Of a stretch of DNA of 15,396 nt, positions 7,681-12,615 are shown in pieces. Under the pieces are notes generated by a model. The model was not told the origin of the DNA. It saw only the letters and a list, made by a program, of their open reading frames with translations, and ran no database searches. The DNA comes from CAZBUB01 sp046546355 (GTDB taxonomy: Bacteria > Desulfobacterota > Desulfovibrionia > Desulfovibrionales > Desulfothermaceae), in the NCBI GenBank assembly GCA_046546355.1, contig JBKGXZ010000035.1:1-15396 (forward strand), in the 5' to 3' direction. Numbering within the stretch: position 1 is the stretch's first letter; every line of letters starts with the position of its first letter. The position numbers and the translations under genes are program-made.

Positions 7681-8370
7681 ATGAGCAAGCTCATTCTATT
7701 AAGGCACGGGCAGAGTGTCTGGAATCAGGAGAATAGATTCACGGGCTGGATGGACGTGGCCCTTAGCCCCAAGGGCGAGCAGGAGGCCCGGGAAGCGGGC
7801 AGAATGCTGGCCAGGGCAGGGTTCGGGCCTGGGTTTTGCTTTGTTTCCTATCTTAAGCGGGCGGTGAAGACCCTGTGGCTGGCTTTGGAGGAGATGGACT
7901 TGATGTGGCTGCCTGTGAGCAAGACCTGGAGGCTGAATGAAAGGCATTACGGGGCCCTGCAGGGCATGGACAAAGACTTTGCAGCAAATAAGTACGGCCA
8001 CGAGCAGGTCCAGGCCTGGCGCAGGGGCTACAGACAGCTGCCGCCTGGCCTGGAGCCGGGGGATGCGAACAATCCTGCCCTGGATCCCAGGTACGCGGAA
8101 GTGACTAATCCGCCTCTGGCAGAGAGCCTGGAGCTTACTGTGCGCAGGGTGCTGCCCTGCTGGCGGGAGCAGATAGCCCCGGTGCTGAGCTGTGGACAGG
8201 ATGTGCTGGTCTGTGCCCACGGCAACAGTCTGCGCGGGCTGGTGATGCATTTGCGGGATATCCCAGAGCAGGAGATTCCAGGATTCGAGCTGCCTACAGG
8301 CCTGCCTTTGGTTTTCAGGCTGGATTCACAGCTAAAGCTGCAGCAGAGCTATTTTCTGCAAAAGGATTAG
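7681..8370 (+). CDS. gpmA: 2,3-bisphosphoglycerate-dependent phosphoglycerate mutase
   Basis: A 229-residue histidine-phosphatase-superfamily enzyme that interconverts 3- and 2-phosphoglycerate in glycolysis and gluconeogenesis. Catalytic parts in order: LLRHGQSVWN (6-15, phospho-acceptor His9), YLKRAVKTLW (57-66, Arg60), LNERHYGALQG (85-95, Glu87) and AHGNSLRGLV (179-188, second His180). The ERHYGALQG motif separates true dPGM from general phosphatases of the superfamily. It is a little shorter than E. coli GpmA (250), mainly at the C-terminus. GAGGGA gives a good ribosome site. The stop overlaps the convergent thioesterase gene by four bases. Confidence 0.95.
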   Translation: MSKLILLRHGQSVWNQENRFTGWMDVALSPKGEQEAREAGRMLARAGFGPGFCFVSYLKRAVKTLWLALEEMDLMWLPVSKTWRLNERHYGALQGMDKDFAANKYGHEQVQAWRRGYRQLPPGLEPGDANNPALDPRYAEVTNPPLAESLELTVRRVLPCWREQIAPVLSCGQDVLVCAHGNSLRGLVMHLRDIPEQEIPGFELPTGLPLVFRLDSQLKLQQSYFLQKD

Positions 8371-8843
8371 GAGCTTTGTCCTCTCTGGAGCTCTAGGTCA
8401 GCCTGCTTGCGCTGTTTGGCCTGGGCCCTGCGTCTTTCCTCCTGGGCGGTCTGCAGCAGGAGCTCAGGCACTTGTTTGGGCCTGTCCTGCTCATCCAGGG
8501 CCACGCAGCAGAAGTAGCCAGTGGCTATGTGCCTTAGCTCTGCGCTGTAGAGATCCTCGGATTCCACCCTGACCCCGATTTCCATGGAGGTGCGACCCAC
8601 ATGGTTCAGGCTGGCCAGCAGCCAGAGCAGCTCCCCTACTTGGGCCTGGGCTGGAAAGTTCACCTGGCGTACGCAGGCGGTGACCACCTTACTGCGGCAA
8701 TGCCTGATTCCGGTCAGTCCGGCGGCGGTGTCCATAAGCCGCAGGATCTGGCCGCCGTGCACGAATCCGTATCTATTGGCGTGCCGGCTGCGCATCATCC
8801 GGCACATATGCAGGCTGCTTTCTGCTGCTGTCTTGCTTTGCAC
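8367..8843 (-). CDS. Acyl-CoA thioesterase, hotdog fold (YciA/BACH type)
   Basis: A 158-residue single-hotdog thioesterase that hydrolyses acyl-CoA to free acid and CoA. ANRYGFVHGGQILRLMDTAAG (22-42) matches the catalytic N..G..hGG.ll..mD pattern with Asn23 and Asp38. VTACVRQVNFPAQAQVGELLWLLASL (54-79) and VGRTSMEIGVRVESED (82-97) are the next blocks. The final 30 residues form a charged Arg/Gln/Lys-rich tail outside the fold. The start is GTG. Its ribosome site (AGGAG) overlaps the stop codon of the selenoprotein gene just upstream, so the two are probably one transcript with coupled translation. The chain-length preference cannot be read from sequence. Confidence 0.9.
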   Translation of the reverse strand: MQSKTAAESSLHMCRMMRSRHANRYGFVHGGQILRLMDTAAGLTGIRHCRSKVVTACVRQVNFPAQAQVGELLWLLASLNHVGRTSMEIGVRVESEDLYSAELRHIATGYFCCVALDEQDRPKQVPELLLQTAQEERRRAQAKQRKQADLELQRGQSS

Positions 8844-8852
8844 CGCCCACTC

Positions 8853-9059
8853 CTAGAGCTTGTCGCATCTTACGTCTGCCAGGGCTTCTTCCCAGGAGCT
8901 GTCCAGATCAGAGACGAACTCTTGCAGGCTGTAGCTGGTTCTGCAGGACCTGCAGAACAGATCTGTCCTGGCTCAACCTTTGTGCAGAAGCAGCCTTAGG
9001 CCGCATTTGGGGCAGATTAATGCGCTTTGCCTGGGGCTTGCGCTGGGCCAGGGATTCAT
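8853..9059 (-). CDS. Small dual-CXXC zinc-ribbon-like selenoprotein with in-frame UGA (Sec29)
   Basis: A 68-residue gene missed by ordinary ORF calling because codon 29 is TGA (8973-8975). Read through as selenocysteine, it has C16PKC19, Sec29 in HKGUART, C36RSC39 and a C-terminal ADVRCDKL with Cys65. Both CXXC pairs and the acidic helix SLQEFVSDLDSSWEEALADV lie in one frame across the TGA. The start is the ATG at 9057-9059 with GGAG (9067-9070) seven bases upstream. Immediately after the UGA lies a hairpin resembling a bacterial SECIS (listed separately). The pattern fits what I know as the 'dual CXXC motif small (seleno)protein' family of Desulfovibrio-type bacteria; its function is unknown, and redox or metal binding is inference. 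It ends nine bases before the thioesterase GTG. The alternative, a plain nonsense mutation, would not explain the frame kept on both sides plus the hairpin. Confidence 0.8.
8939..8975 (-). promoter_or_regulatory. Candidate bacterial SECIS element following the Sec UGA
   Basis: Starting 15 bases after the UGA (8973-8975), the minus strand forms a perfect eight-base-pair stem, TTCTGCAG / CTGCAGAA (8957-8950 and 8946-8939), around the three-base loop GTC. The apex reads UGCAGGUCCUGCA, very close to my memory of the apex of the E. coli fdhF SECIS (UGCAGGUCUGCA), where the G and U of the loop bind SelB. The loop begins 23 bases after the UGA, inside the usual spacing. A competing pairing, CAGGAC (8970-8965) with GTCCTG (8949-8944), is possible. 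It lies within the coding sequence, as bacterial SECIS elements do. Confidence 0.72.
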
Positions 9060-9236
9060 AAGCATGCTCCGGGTTTAAAGATTGGTTTATGGGCACGCAA
9101 ACTGCGAAGTCTGCAATTTAAGGCCCAGGCTTGCCCAGGTCAAGGACCTTGGCTGCAGGTTCGTGACCTTTGTCATTTGCCAGGCCCAAGGGGTTCTGCT
9201 AGACTTGCAGCTGAGGAAAACTGCTTAGCAAAGAGC

Positions 9237-9716
9237 ATGGATCAAAGTATGAAAACAGCAGCCCAAGCCCTGGAGAGTTTCTTCCGCAGCCGGTTCCACG
9301 AAGCTGAGAATTTGCGTTTGGCCAGACTATGGCTGAGCTGGAGTCAGGTGTTGGGTCCGGAGCTGGCTGAGCTGGCCAAGCCCTTGGGACACCGGGAAAG
9401 GACACTGATCCTGGGAGCTGAGGACGGTATGGTGCTGCAGGAGCTCTCGTATTACCAAGGCGATATTCTGGATCGAGTAGAGGAATTTCTGGGCTGGAGA
9501 CCGTTTGACAAGATCAAGCTGGAACTGCTAAACAGCAAGACTTGTCTGGACATGGTGGGCCTGTATCCAGTGCGAAAGGACAGAAAGCCGCTGACAGATC
9601 ATTTGCCGCAGCAAAAGGCTGAGCTGGAGCTGGATTCGCAAACTCCAGTGGGCTCCTGCTATCAGGCCTATAAAAAGATGCTTGCCGATCTGGGATTGCT
9701 TTGCAGTCAAGAGTAA
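9237..9716 (+). CDS. DUF721 (DciA-like) protein
   Basis: A 159-residue protein whose middle (LARLWLSWSQVLGPELAELAKPLGHRERTLILGAEDGMVLQELSYYQGDILDRVEEFLG, about residues 23-82) has the DUF721 pattern: a W..VLG..L....P motif, a short beta strand carrying the 'g.L.l.v' element, then ELS....IL..i. DUF721 includes DciA, which helps load the DnaB helicase in bacteria lacking DnaC; whether this member does so is inference. The C-terminal half is not recognised. I chose the ATG at 9237; the frame is open further upstream, but no ribosome site or conserved residue supports a longer form. The ATG at 9249 is an alternative. It is divergent from the selenoprotein gene across 177 bases in which I see no clear element. 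Confidence 0.75.
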   Translation: MDQSMKTAAQALESFFRSRFHEAENLRLARLWLSWSQVLGPELAELAKPLGHRERTLILGAEDGMVLQELSYYQGDILDRVEEFLGWRPFDKIKLELLNSKTCLDMVGLYPVRKDRKPLTDHLPQQKAELELDSQTPVGSCYQAYKKMLADLGLLCSQE

Positions 9717-9877
9717 GCAACGGATAATTTTCAGGCCCGGATCAGGCACAACCAGGCATGCAAAAGCGATGAGTTGTCAGCTCCAATCTCGGGGGCCTGA
9801 TAAATGATAAGTGTTGTTTGTTTTGCTTATAAATTGCAACCAGCCAAATTATAATTCCCATGCAGCAGGAGGAGATC

Positions 9878-10231
9878 ATGGCAGATCAGGATAATATCAC
9901 CCTGGAATCCCTGAACTTGAAAAAGCCTTTAGAGAAGATGACCGCCAAGGAGTTGCGGGAGCTGTGCATTGAGAAGATTCCGCAGATCACTGGAGCCTCA
10001 GGCATGAGCAAAGAGGAGCTTCTGCACAACATCAAGGAATTTTTCGGCCTTTTGGATGATGAGCGCAAAGGCTCCGCCTACAAGGATCAGATACTGTCCA
10101 TCAAAAAGCGGATCAAGGAGCTCAAGGCCCAGAAACAGGAGCTTGCTCCCAGTGCCAATAAAGAGAAAGAGCGCCTGCGCAAGCGGATCAAGCAGCTCAA
10201 GCGCCAGACCAGGCGCATGGCTGCCCAGTAA
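9878..10231 (+). CDS. Small Rho-N/SAP-like helical protein
   Basis: A 117-residue basic, helical protein. Residues about 20-58 (LEKMTAKELRELCIEKIPQITGASGMSKEELLHNIKEFF) follow the Rho N-terminal/SAP-like pattern, a small helix-extended-helix module often found in nucleic-acid-binding proteins: mTaKEL...........G.sKEeLl..I. The rest is a charged coiled-coil tail (ILSIKKRIKELKAQKQEL, KERLRKRIKQLKRQTRRM). The start is the ATG in front of which AGGAGGAG provides one of the strongest ribosome sites in the window; the upstream in-frame ATG at 9860 lacks one. Similar short proteins are common as hypotheticals in Desulfovibrio-like genomes. The function is unknown; nucleic acid binding is an inference from the domain and the charge. 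Confidence 0.72.
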   Translation: MADQDNITLESLNLKKPLEKMTAKELRELCIEKIPQITGASGMSKEELLHNIKEFFGLLDDERKGSAYKDQILSIKKRIKELKAQKQELAPSANKEKERLRKRIKQLKRQTRRMAAQ

Positions 10232-10249
10232 GGGACCCAAAATTATTCC

Positions 10250-10278
10250 TTGACAACTTAGCATCTTTTTCTTAATTG
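10250..10278 (+). promoter_or_regulatory. Promoter of the tRNA-Gln/tRNA-Glu unit
   Basis: A perfect -35 hexamer TTGACA (10250-10255) is followed after 17 bases by a weak -10 TAATTG (10273-10278), placing a start about 9 bases before the tRNA-Gln. The perfect -35 and the position support it; the poor -10 lowers confidence. Confidence 0.5.
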
Positions 10279-10293
10279 TTTCTTTTGCGGTGC

Positions 10294-10367
10294 TGGGGGT
10301 TGGTCTAGAGGCAAGACGCCGGGTTCTGGCCCCGGTAACAAAGGTTCGAATCCTTTACCCCCAGCCA
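10294..10367 (+). tRNA. tRNA-Gln (anticodon CTG)
   Basis: A full cloverleaf can be drawn. The acceptor stem TGGGGGT pairs with ACCCCCA (10357-10363), followed by discriminator G and an encoded CCA. The D arm is GTC...GAC, the anticodon stem CCGGG/CCCGG encloses the loop TTCTGGC with anticodon CTG, and the T arm AAAGG-TTCGAAT-CCTTT closes it. The U1-A72 acceptor pair is typical of bacterial tRNA-Gln. It reads CAG, a very common codon in this window. Confidence 0.95.
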
Positions 10368-10379
10368 TTATTTTATTGC

Positions 10380-10457
10380 GTCCCCATCGTCTAGCCTGGT
10401 CCAGGACACCGGCCTTTCACGCCGGCGGCAGGGGTTCAAATCCCCTTGGGGACGCCA
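10380..10457 (+). tRNA. tRNA-Glu (anticodon TTC)
   Basis: The acceptor stem GTCCCCA (10380-10386) pairs with TGGGGAC (10447-10453), then G and an encoded CCA. The anticodon loop CTTTCAC holds TTC, and the T arm carries GGTTCAAATCC. It lies 12 bases behind tRNA-Gln and is surely co-transcribed with it. The accessory region begins immediately behind it, so its 3' end is a natural candidate integration site, though I found no second copy of the 3' end in the window. Confidence 0.95.
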
Positions 10458-10503
10458 AATTATTTCAGCAGGTTATATGTATTGAGCTTGCTGCTGAGTG
10501 TCC

Positions 10504-10529
10504 GGACACAAAATGCGGACACAAAATGC
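10504..10529 (+). repeat. Two tandem 13-base repeats
   Basis: GGACACAAAATGC occurs twice head to tail (10504-10516 and 10517-10529), the second copy running into the left arm of the terminator. It is probably a local duplication with no visible function. Confidence 0.7.
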
Positions 10530-10561
10530 CTTTGAAAGCGATCCTTTCAGAGGCATTTTTT
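10524..10561 (+). terminator. Rho-independent terminator of the tRNA unit
   Basis: A 15-base-pair stem (AAATGCCTTTGAAAG with CTTTCAGAGGCATTT, one G-U pair) closes the loop CGATC and runs into a T tract. It lies 67 bases behind tRNA-Glu and is the clearest intrinsic terminator in the window. Confidence 0.85.
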
Positions 10562-10673
10562 ATTGGCTCCCTCCGCTCGCAGTTCCAAAGTTTAGCACCT
10601 TTGCCTATGGCTCTCCAAAGAGGCTTGCATCTGGCTTGAGCTGCTCCAGGCCCAGTCTCTGTGATGGATCCTT

Positions 10674-10937
10674 GTGCGTAGAGAGCCTCGCCTCAGCTAC
10701 CTGGAGGGCTACATGCGCCTGCGCGTGGACCTGGACACCAAGGGCAGGATCATCCTGCACGGCCTGGGCAGGCTGGAGCCCCACCACGCAAAGCGCGCCC
10801 TATGGGTCAGGGACACCTGCGACAGGCTGCTGCGGATGCAGCTGGATGCGCTCAAGAGGGGGATACAGCCCTCGGTACGCAAGCTGCTGGCGCATGGGAA
10901 GATTGTTATTCGGGGCGGGAGGTATGTCTTGCCTTGA
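10674..10937 (+). CDS. Unknown short protein, copy 1 (paralogue of 12818-13093)
   Basis: An 87-residue protein I do not recognise. From residue 7 on (LSYLEGYMRLRVDLD...) it is identical to the copy at 12818 at 69 of 81 positions, and the DNA is nearly as close. The pattern is a short stretch with strand-forming residues (MRLRVDLDTKGRIILHG), a helix-rich middle (HHAKRALWVRDTCDRLLRMQLD) and a basic end (SVRKLLAHGKIVIRGGRYVL). It is rich in Arg and Leu with the host's AGG/CTG codon style, so it is not a recent arrival from a different base composition. Here the start is a GTG without a good ribosome site, and the first residues differ from the other copy, so its 5' end may have been lost. Function unknown. 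The bases before it (10562-10673) hold nothing I can name. Confidence 0.55.
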   Translation: MRREPRLSYLEGYMRLRVDLDTKGRIILHGLGRLEPHHAKRALWVRDTCDRLLRMQLDALKRGIQPSVRKLLAHGKIVIRGGRYVLP

Positions 10938-10992
10938 GGTGCGCTCTGATGGAGCGGTTTTGTTGACTTTATTGGCCGGGTGAGGCAGAAAA

Positions 10993-11295
10993 TTTTTGAC
11001 TTGTCACGTACCAGATAGCCTAAAACCACAGCTTGAGAGGCTTTCGTGTTCCTTGGAAGGTGGTTCCAGCCGTAACAGAGACATCATGACGGCACACAGA
11101 GCATCGAATCAAGTCTGTCCCGATCTTCCATTCTTTATGTGCTTCGCATATCGGGCAGGTAAAATCCTGCGGCCAACGAAGCCTGAAAAGATAGTCAATG
11201 CAAGCCTGTTCAGTAGAAAACCATTGGTCAAATTCTTGCGACGTTCGAGGATAATCCACGCCGCCTGTCGGATGATTGGGAAATTGGCTTGTCAT
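10993..11295 (-). pseudogene. IS1595-family (ISXO2-like) transposase, N-terminal stump with internal stop
   Basis: The reading frame gives the N-terminal zinc-ribbon part of an IS1595-family transposase: TSQEFDQWFSTEQACIDYLFRLRWPQDFTCPICEAHKEW...LIRCSVCRHDVSVTAGTTFQGTRKPLKLWF. The two CxxC pairs (CPIC, CSVC) and the TAGT.FQ.TR.PL.LWF block are diagnostic. At 11020-11022 a TAG stop interrupts it; the frame then continues with the expected AIWYVTSQK (to 10993) and homology ends. A complete protein has about 300 residues, so the DDE-type catalytic part is absent. The element is therefore dead. Its arrival or decay has also cut the 3' end of the DUF5615 gene on the same strand, whose frame runs 68 bases into it. 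Confidence 0.85.
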
Positions 11296-11578
11296 GAACC
11301 GGCTCTATCATAGGGTGAGCGAAGTGGATACCCCCTTTCCAAAAATGGCGTTCTAGGGCAGTTTCAAGGCGCTGTTTCGGATTTTTGATGAACAAATCGC
11401 CAAAATCCTTGTCTTCAGTTAAAAGCAATCGATTTTCATTTATGGCACTTTGTAACACCACAAGATCGCTCACTCCAGGCATTTCTTCAGCAACAGCCTT
11501 AAGCTCACAATTTGCAGCACGCAGACTTCTAACTATGGCAAAGTCGCAACTTTCGTCAGCCAGTAACTTTAGCGTCAT
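11228..11578 (-). pseudogene. DUF5615 PIN-like toxin, 3' end replaced by IS sequence
   Basis: The first 55 residues (MTLKLLADESCDFAIVRSLRAANCELKAVAEEMPGVSDLVVLQSAINENRLLLTEDKDFGDL) match the DUF5615 PIN-like family, presumed toxin partner of DUF433, with the acidic residues expected of a PIN-type nuclease (Asp8, Glu9, Asp38, Asp56, Asp58). After FGDLF the normal C-terminus is missing: the frame runs on through non-homologous sequence and, from about 11295, out of frame through the IS1595 transposase start. The 116-residue ORF is thus a truncated gene with a junk tail. It begins 23 bases inside the DUF433 gene, the usual antitoxin-first arrangement. It might retain partial activity; that cannot be judged here. 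Confidence 0.75.
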
Positions 11579-11816
11579 TACCCTGTTTAAATCCTGTATT
11601 CAGCTCAAACCATGGCTCATTGCCTACTATATCAGCAGCATAAAGAACAGCAGCCTGAATCGCCTCTTTGCTTAAATTGGGATAGCCATCCAAAATATCC
11701 TCCATTGTGCTTCCTTCACCCAGTTTGCGAACAATTAATTCCACAGGAATTCGCGTCCCCTTGATAACAGGCTTCCCGCGAAGCACATCTGGATTAATAT
11801 CTATCAAACCACTCAT
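11556..11816 (-). CDS. DUF433 antitoxin
   Basis: An 86-residue protein with the DUF433 signature: IDINPDVLRGKPVIKGTRIPVELIVRKLGEGSTMEDILDGYPNLSKEAIQAAVLYAAD. This small helix-turn-helix family is usually encoded directly before DUF5615, as here, and is taken to be the antitoxin and autorepressor of the pair. I start at the ATG at 11816 because AGGAGGT lies eight bases upstream; a TTG two codons earlier would sit too close to that site. The gene looks intact although its partner is broken, as often happens when a toxin is inactivated first. Confidence 0.85.
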   Translation of the reverse strand: MSGLIDINPDVLRGKPVIKGTRIPVELIVRKLGEGSTMEDILDGYPNLSKEAIQAAVLYAADIVGNEPWFELNTGFKQGNDAKVTG

Positions 11817-11858
11817 TATCAATTACCTCCTTCAAAATCTCATCGGGGTCGGACGCGT

Positions 11859-11888
11859 TCTATAAACTTAGGCTCTCTAAGTTTACAA
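11859..11888 (-). promoter_or_regulatory. Putative promoter and operator of the DUF433/DUF5615 pair
   Basis: Reading on the minus strand, TTGTAA (11888-11883) and TATAGA (11864-11859) are spaced by 18 bases and could be -35 and -10. Between and over them lies a perfect nine-base inverted repeat, TAAACTTAG (11863-11871) and CTAAGTTTA (11877-11885), around five bases. An operator over the promoter about 45 bases before the antitoxin start would suit autoregulation by DUF433. The hexamers are only 4/6 matches. Confidence 0.4.
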
Positions 11889-12053
11889 ATCCTGCCGGAC
11901 TCCATTTGTATCACGGAATGGTCTCTGAGACCGTTATCTCTTTCTTGGAGCAAATAAAAAAGGCAATGACAGCTATACGCTACTAAAGCCTCCATCTTTT
12001 AGCTATTATGATTTGACAGTGCTGTCAAATGCAATTTTTTTCGGGGGTGCGAT
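11889..12053. other. Spacer between two antitoxin loci, with short palindromes
   Basis: This stretch separates the DUF433 promoter from the UPF0175 remnant. It contains the 13-base palindrome GGTCTCTGAGACC (11920-11932) and the 20-base palindrome at 12011-12030. A 51-codon minus-strand ORF (11840-11995, ending in ESGRICKLREPKFIERVRPR) crosses it; I do not recognise the product, it has no ribosome site, and it may be the relic of another gene. Confidence 0.35.
12011..12030. promoter_or_regulatory. Perfect 20-base palindrome upstream of the UPF0175 remnant (candidate operator)
   Basis: ATTTGACAG and CTGTCAAAT form a perfect inverted repeat around TG, ending 23 bases before the UPF0175 start codon. 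The size, symmetry and place fit the operator of a dimeric repressor. It also contains TTGACA on both strands, but I see no matching -10. Confidence 0.45.
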
Positions 12054-12131
12054 ATGACACAAGTCGTTCTTGATTTTAGCCCTGCTGACTTTTCAGCCTT
12101 ACGCCTTGGGCCAGTCGAATGCAATCAATAA
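12054..12131 (+). pseudogene. UPF0175 antitoxin, N-terminal fragment
   Basis: The 25-residue frame MTQVVLDFSPADFSALRLGPVE followed by CNQ and a stop is the characteristic start of UPF0175 proteins (small helix-turn-helix antitoxin-like family, about 65-90 residues, normally continuing with EFAxEMR...AAxxAGLSR). Homology breaks after GPVE at about 12119, so two-thirds of the gene including the DNA-binding part is missing. The sequence that follows (12132-12371) contains inverted hairpin repeats and no coding I can support, suggesting an insertion or deletion at this point. GGGGGTG provides a ribosome site. Confidence 0.6.
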
Positions 12132-12230
12132 CCGTGATAGAACCCCCATGTCTGAAGTGGGCACAACGAAGCATGAAAAAATGATTCGGGCAGAGACCCA
12201 GTTAAATACCCTGAAGGGGCCCGATTTAAC

Positions 12231-12343
12231 AAGGCAGGCAAGGTCTGCCCCTACGGTTTTAATCGCATACACAGGCATCATCGAAGGTTTGAAAAATAAA
12301 CGGATTCAGGTTGTGTTTGTAGGGGCGGACCTTGTGTCCGCCC
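12231..12343. repeat. Pair of inverted GC-rich hairpin repeats
   Basis: The right copy (12319-12343, GTAGGGGCGGACCTTGTGTCCGCCC) contains a perfect eight-base stem GGGCGGAC / GTCCGCCC around CTTGT. The left copy (about 12231-12255, ending GGTCTGCCCCTAC) is its imperfect inverse complement. Hairpins of this GGGGCGGACC...GTCCGCCCC sort are scattered in many environmental genomes. Here the pair lies between the broken UPF0175 gene and the pglZ start, as a small MITE-like element or two separate repeat copies. Confidence 0.6.
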
Positions 12344-12371
12344 GAAATTGATTCGTGTAATTCCAATTCCC

Positions 12372-12615
12372 ATGAATATCACCCAGCTTCAGGACAATTT
12401 GCAAAGGCTATTCCACCAGGAAGACCATCGCCTGGTCTTTTGGTTCGATTCAGAGCAGGAGTTCGTGGAGTCCGTACCTGAGCTGGAGCTAGATGGTGTC
12501 CATGTCCTGCACCTGGACCAGTGGGGCTCCCTGGAGCTGAAGATCAGGCTGGAAAGAGAGGATACCCATGGCAAATATCTGCTCTACGCCCCGTTCGTCG
12601 AGCCTGACTCGGAGC
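12372..12615 (+). pseudogene. pglZ: BREX alkaline phosphatase-domain protein PglZ, N-terminal remnant
   Basis: From the ATG at 12372 the frame reads MNITQLQDNLQRLFHQEDHRLVFWFDSEQEFVESVPELELDGVHVLHLDQWGSLELKIRLEREDTHGKYLLYAPFVEPDSEQ. This is the typical N-terminus of type 1 BREX PglZ: a VFW.D...EF motif, an 'L.G..vl.L' strand, then ALK.RLERED....YLLYAPF. PglZ normally has more than 800 residues, including the alkaline phosphatase-like domain. Here homology stops after about 80 residues; the frame runs on for a few codons (EGSCCP) to a TGA at 12636. Codon style matches the host. The continuation is not pglZ but the end of brxL (next entry), so this is one side of a deletion. No ribosome site is evident, and the upstream BREX genes are not in the window. 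Confidence 0.75.

Noticed and set aside
8908..9096. 62-codon minus-strand ORF over the selenoprotein
   Set aside because: It is a frame shadow without motifs; the frame that carries both CXXC pairs and the SECIS is the meaningful one.
9027..9236. Longer N-terminus for the DUF721 protein (70 more residues)
   Set aside because: The extension has no ribosome site or conserved residues, overlaps the 5' end of the selenoprotein gene on the other strand, and would double the usual family N-terminus.
9731..9800. Terminator behind the DUF721 gene (TCAGGCCC / GGGCCTGA)
   Set aside because: The arms are more than 50 bases apart and no T tract follows on the plus strand.
10380..10457. A tRNA-end att duplication elsewhere in the window
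   Set aside because: I looked for a copy of the GGTTCAAATCCCC...GGGGACGCCA end downstream and saw none.
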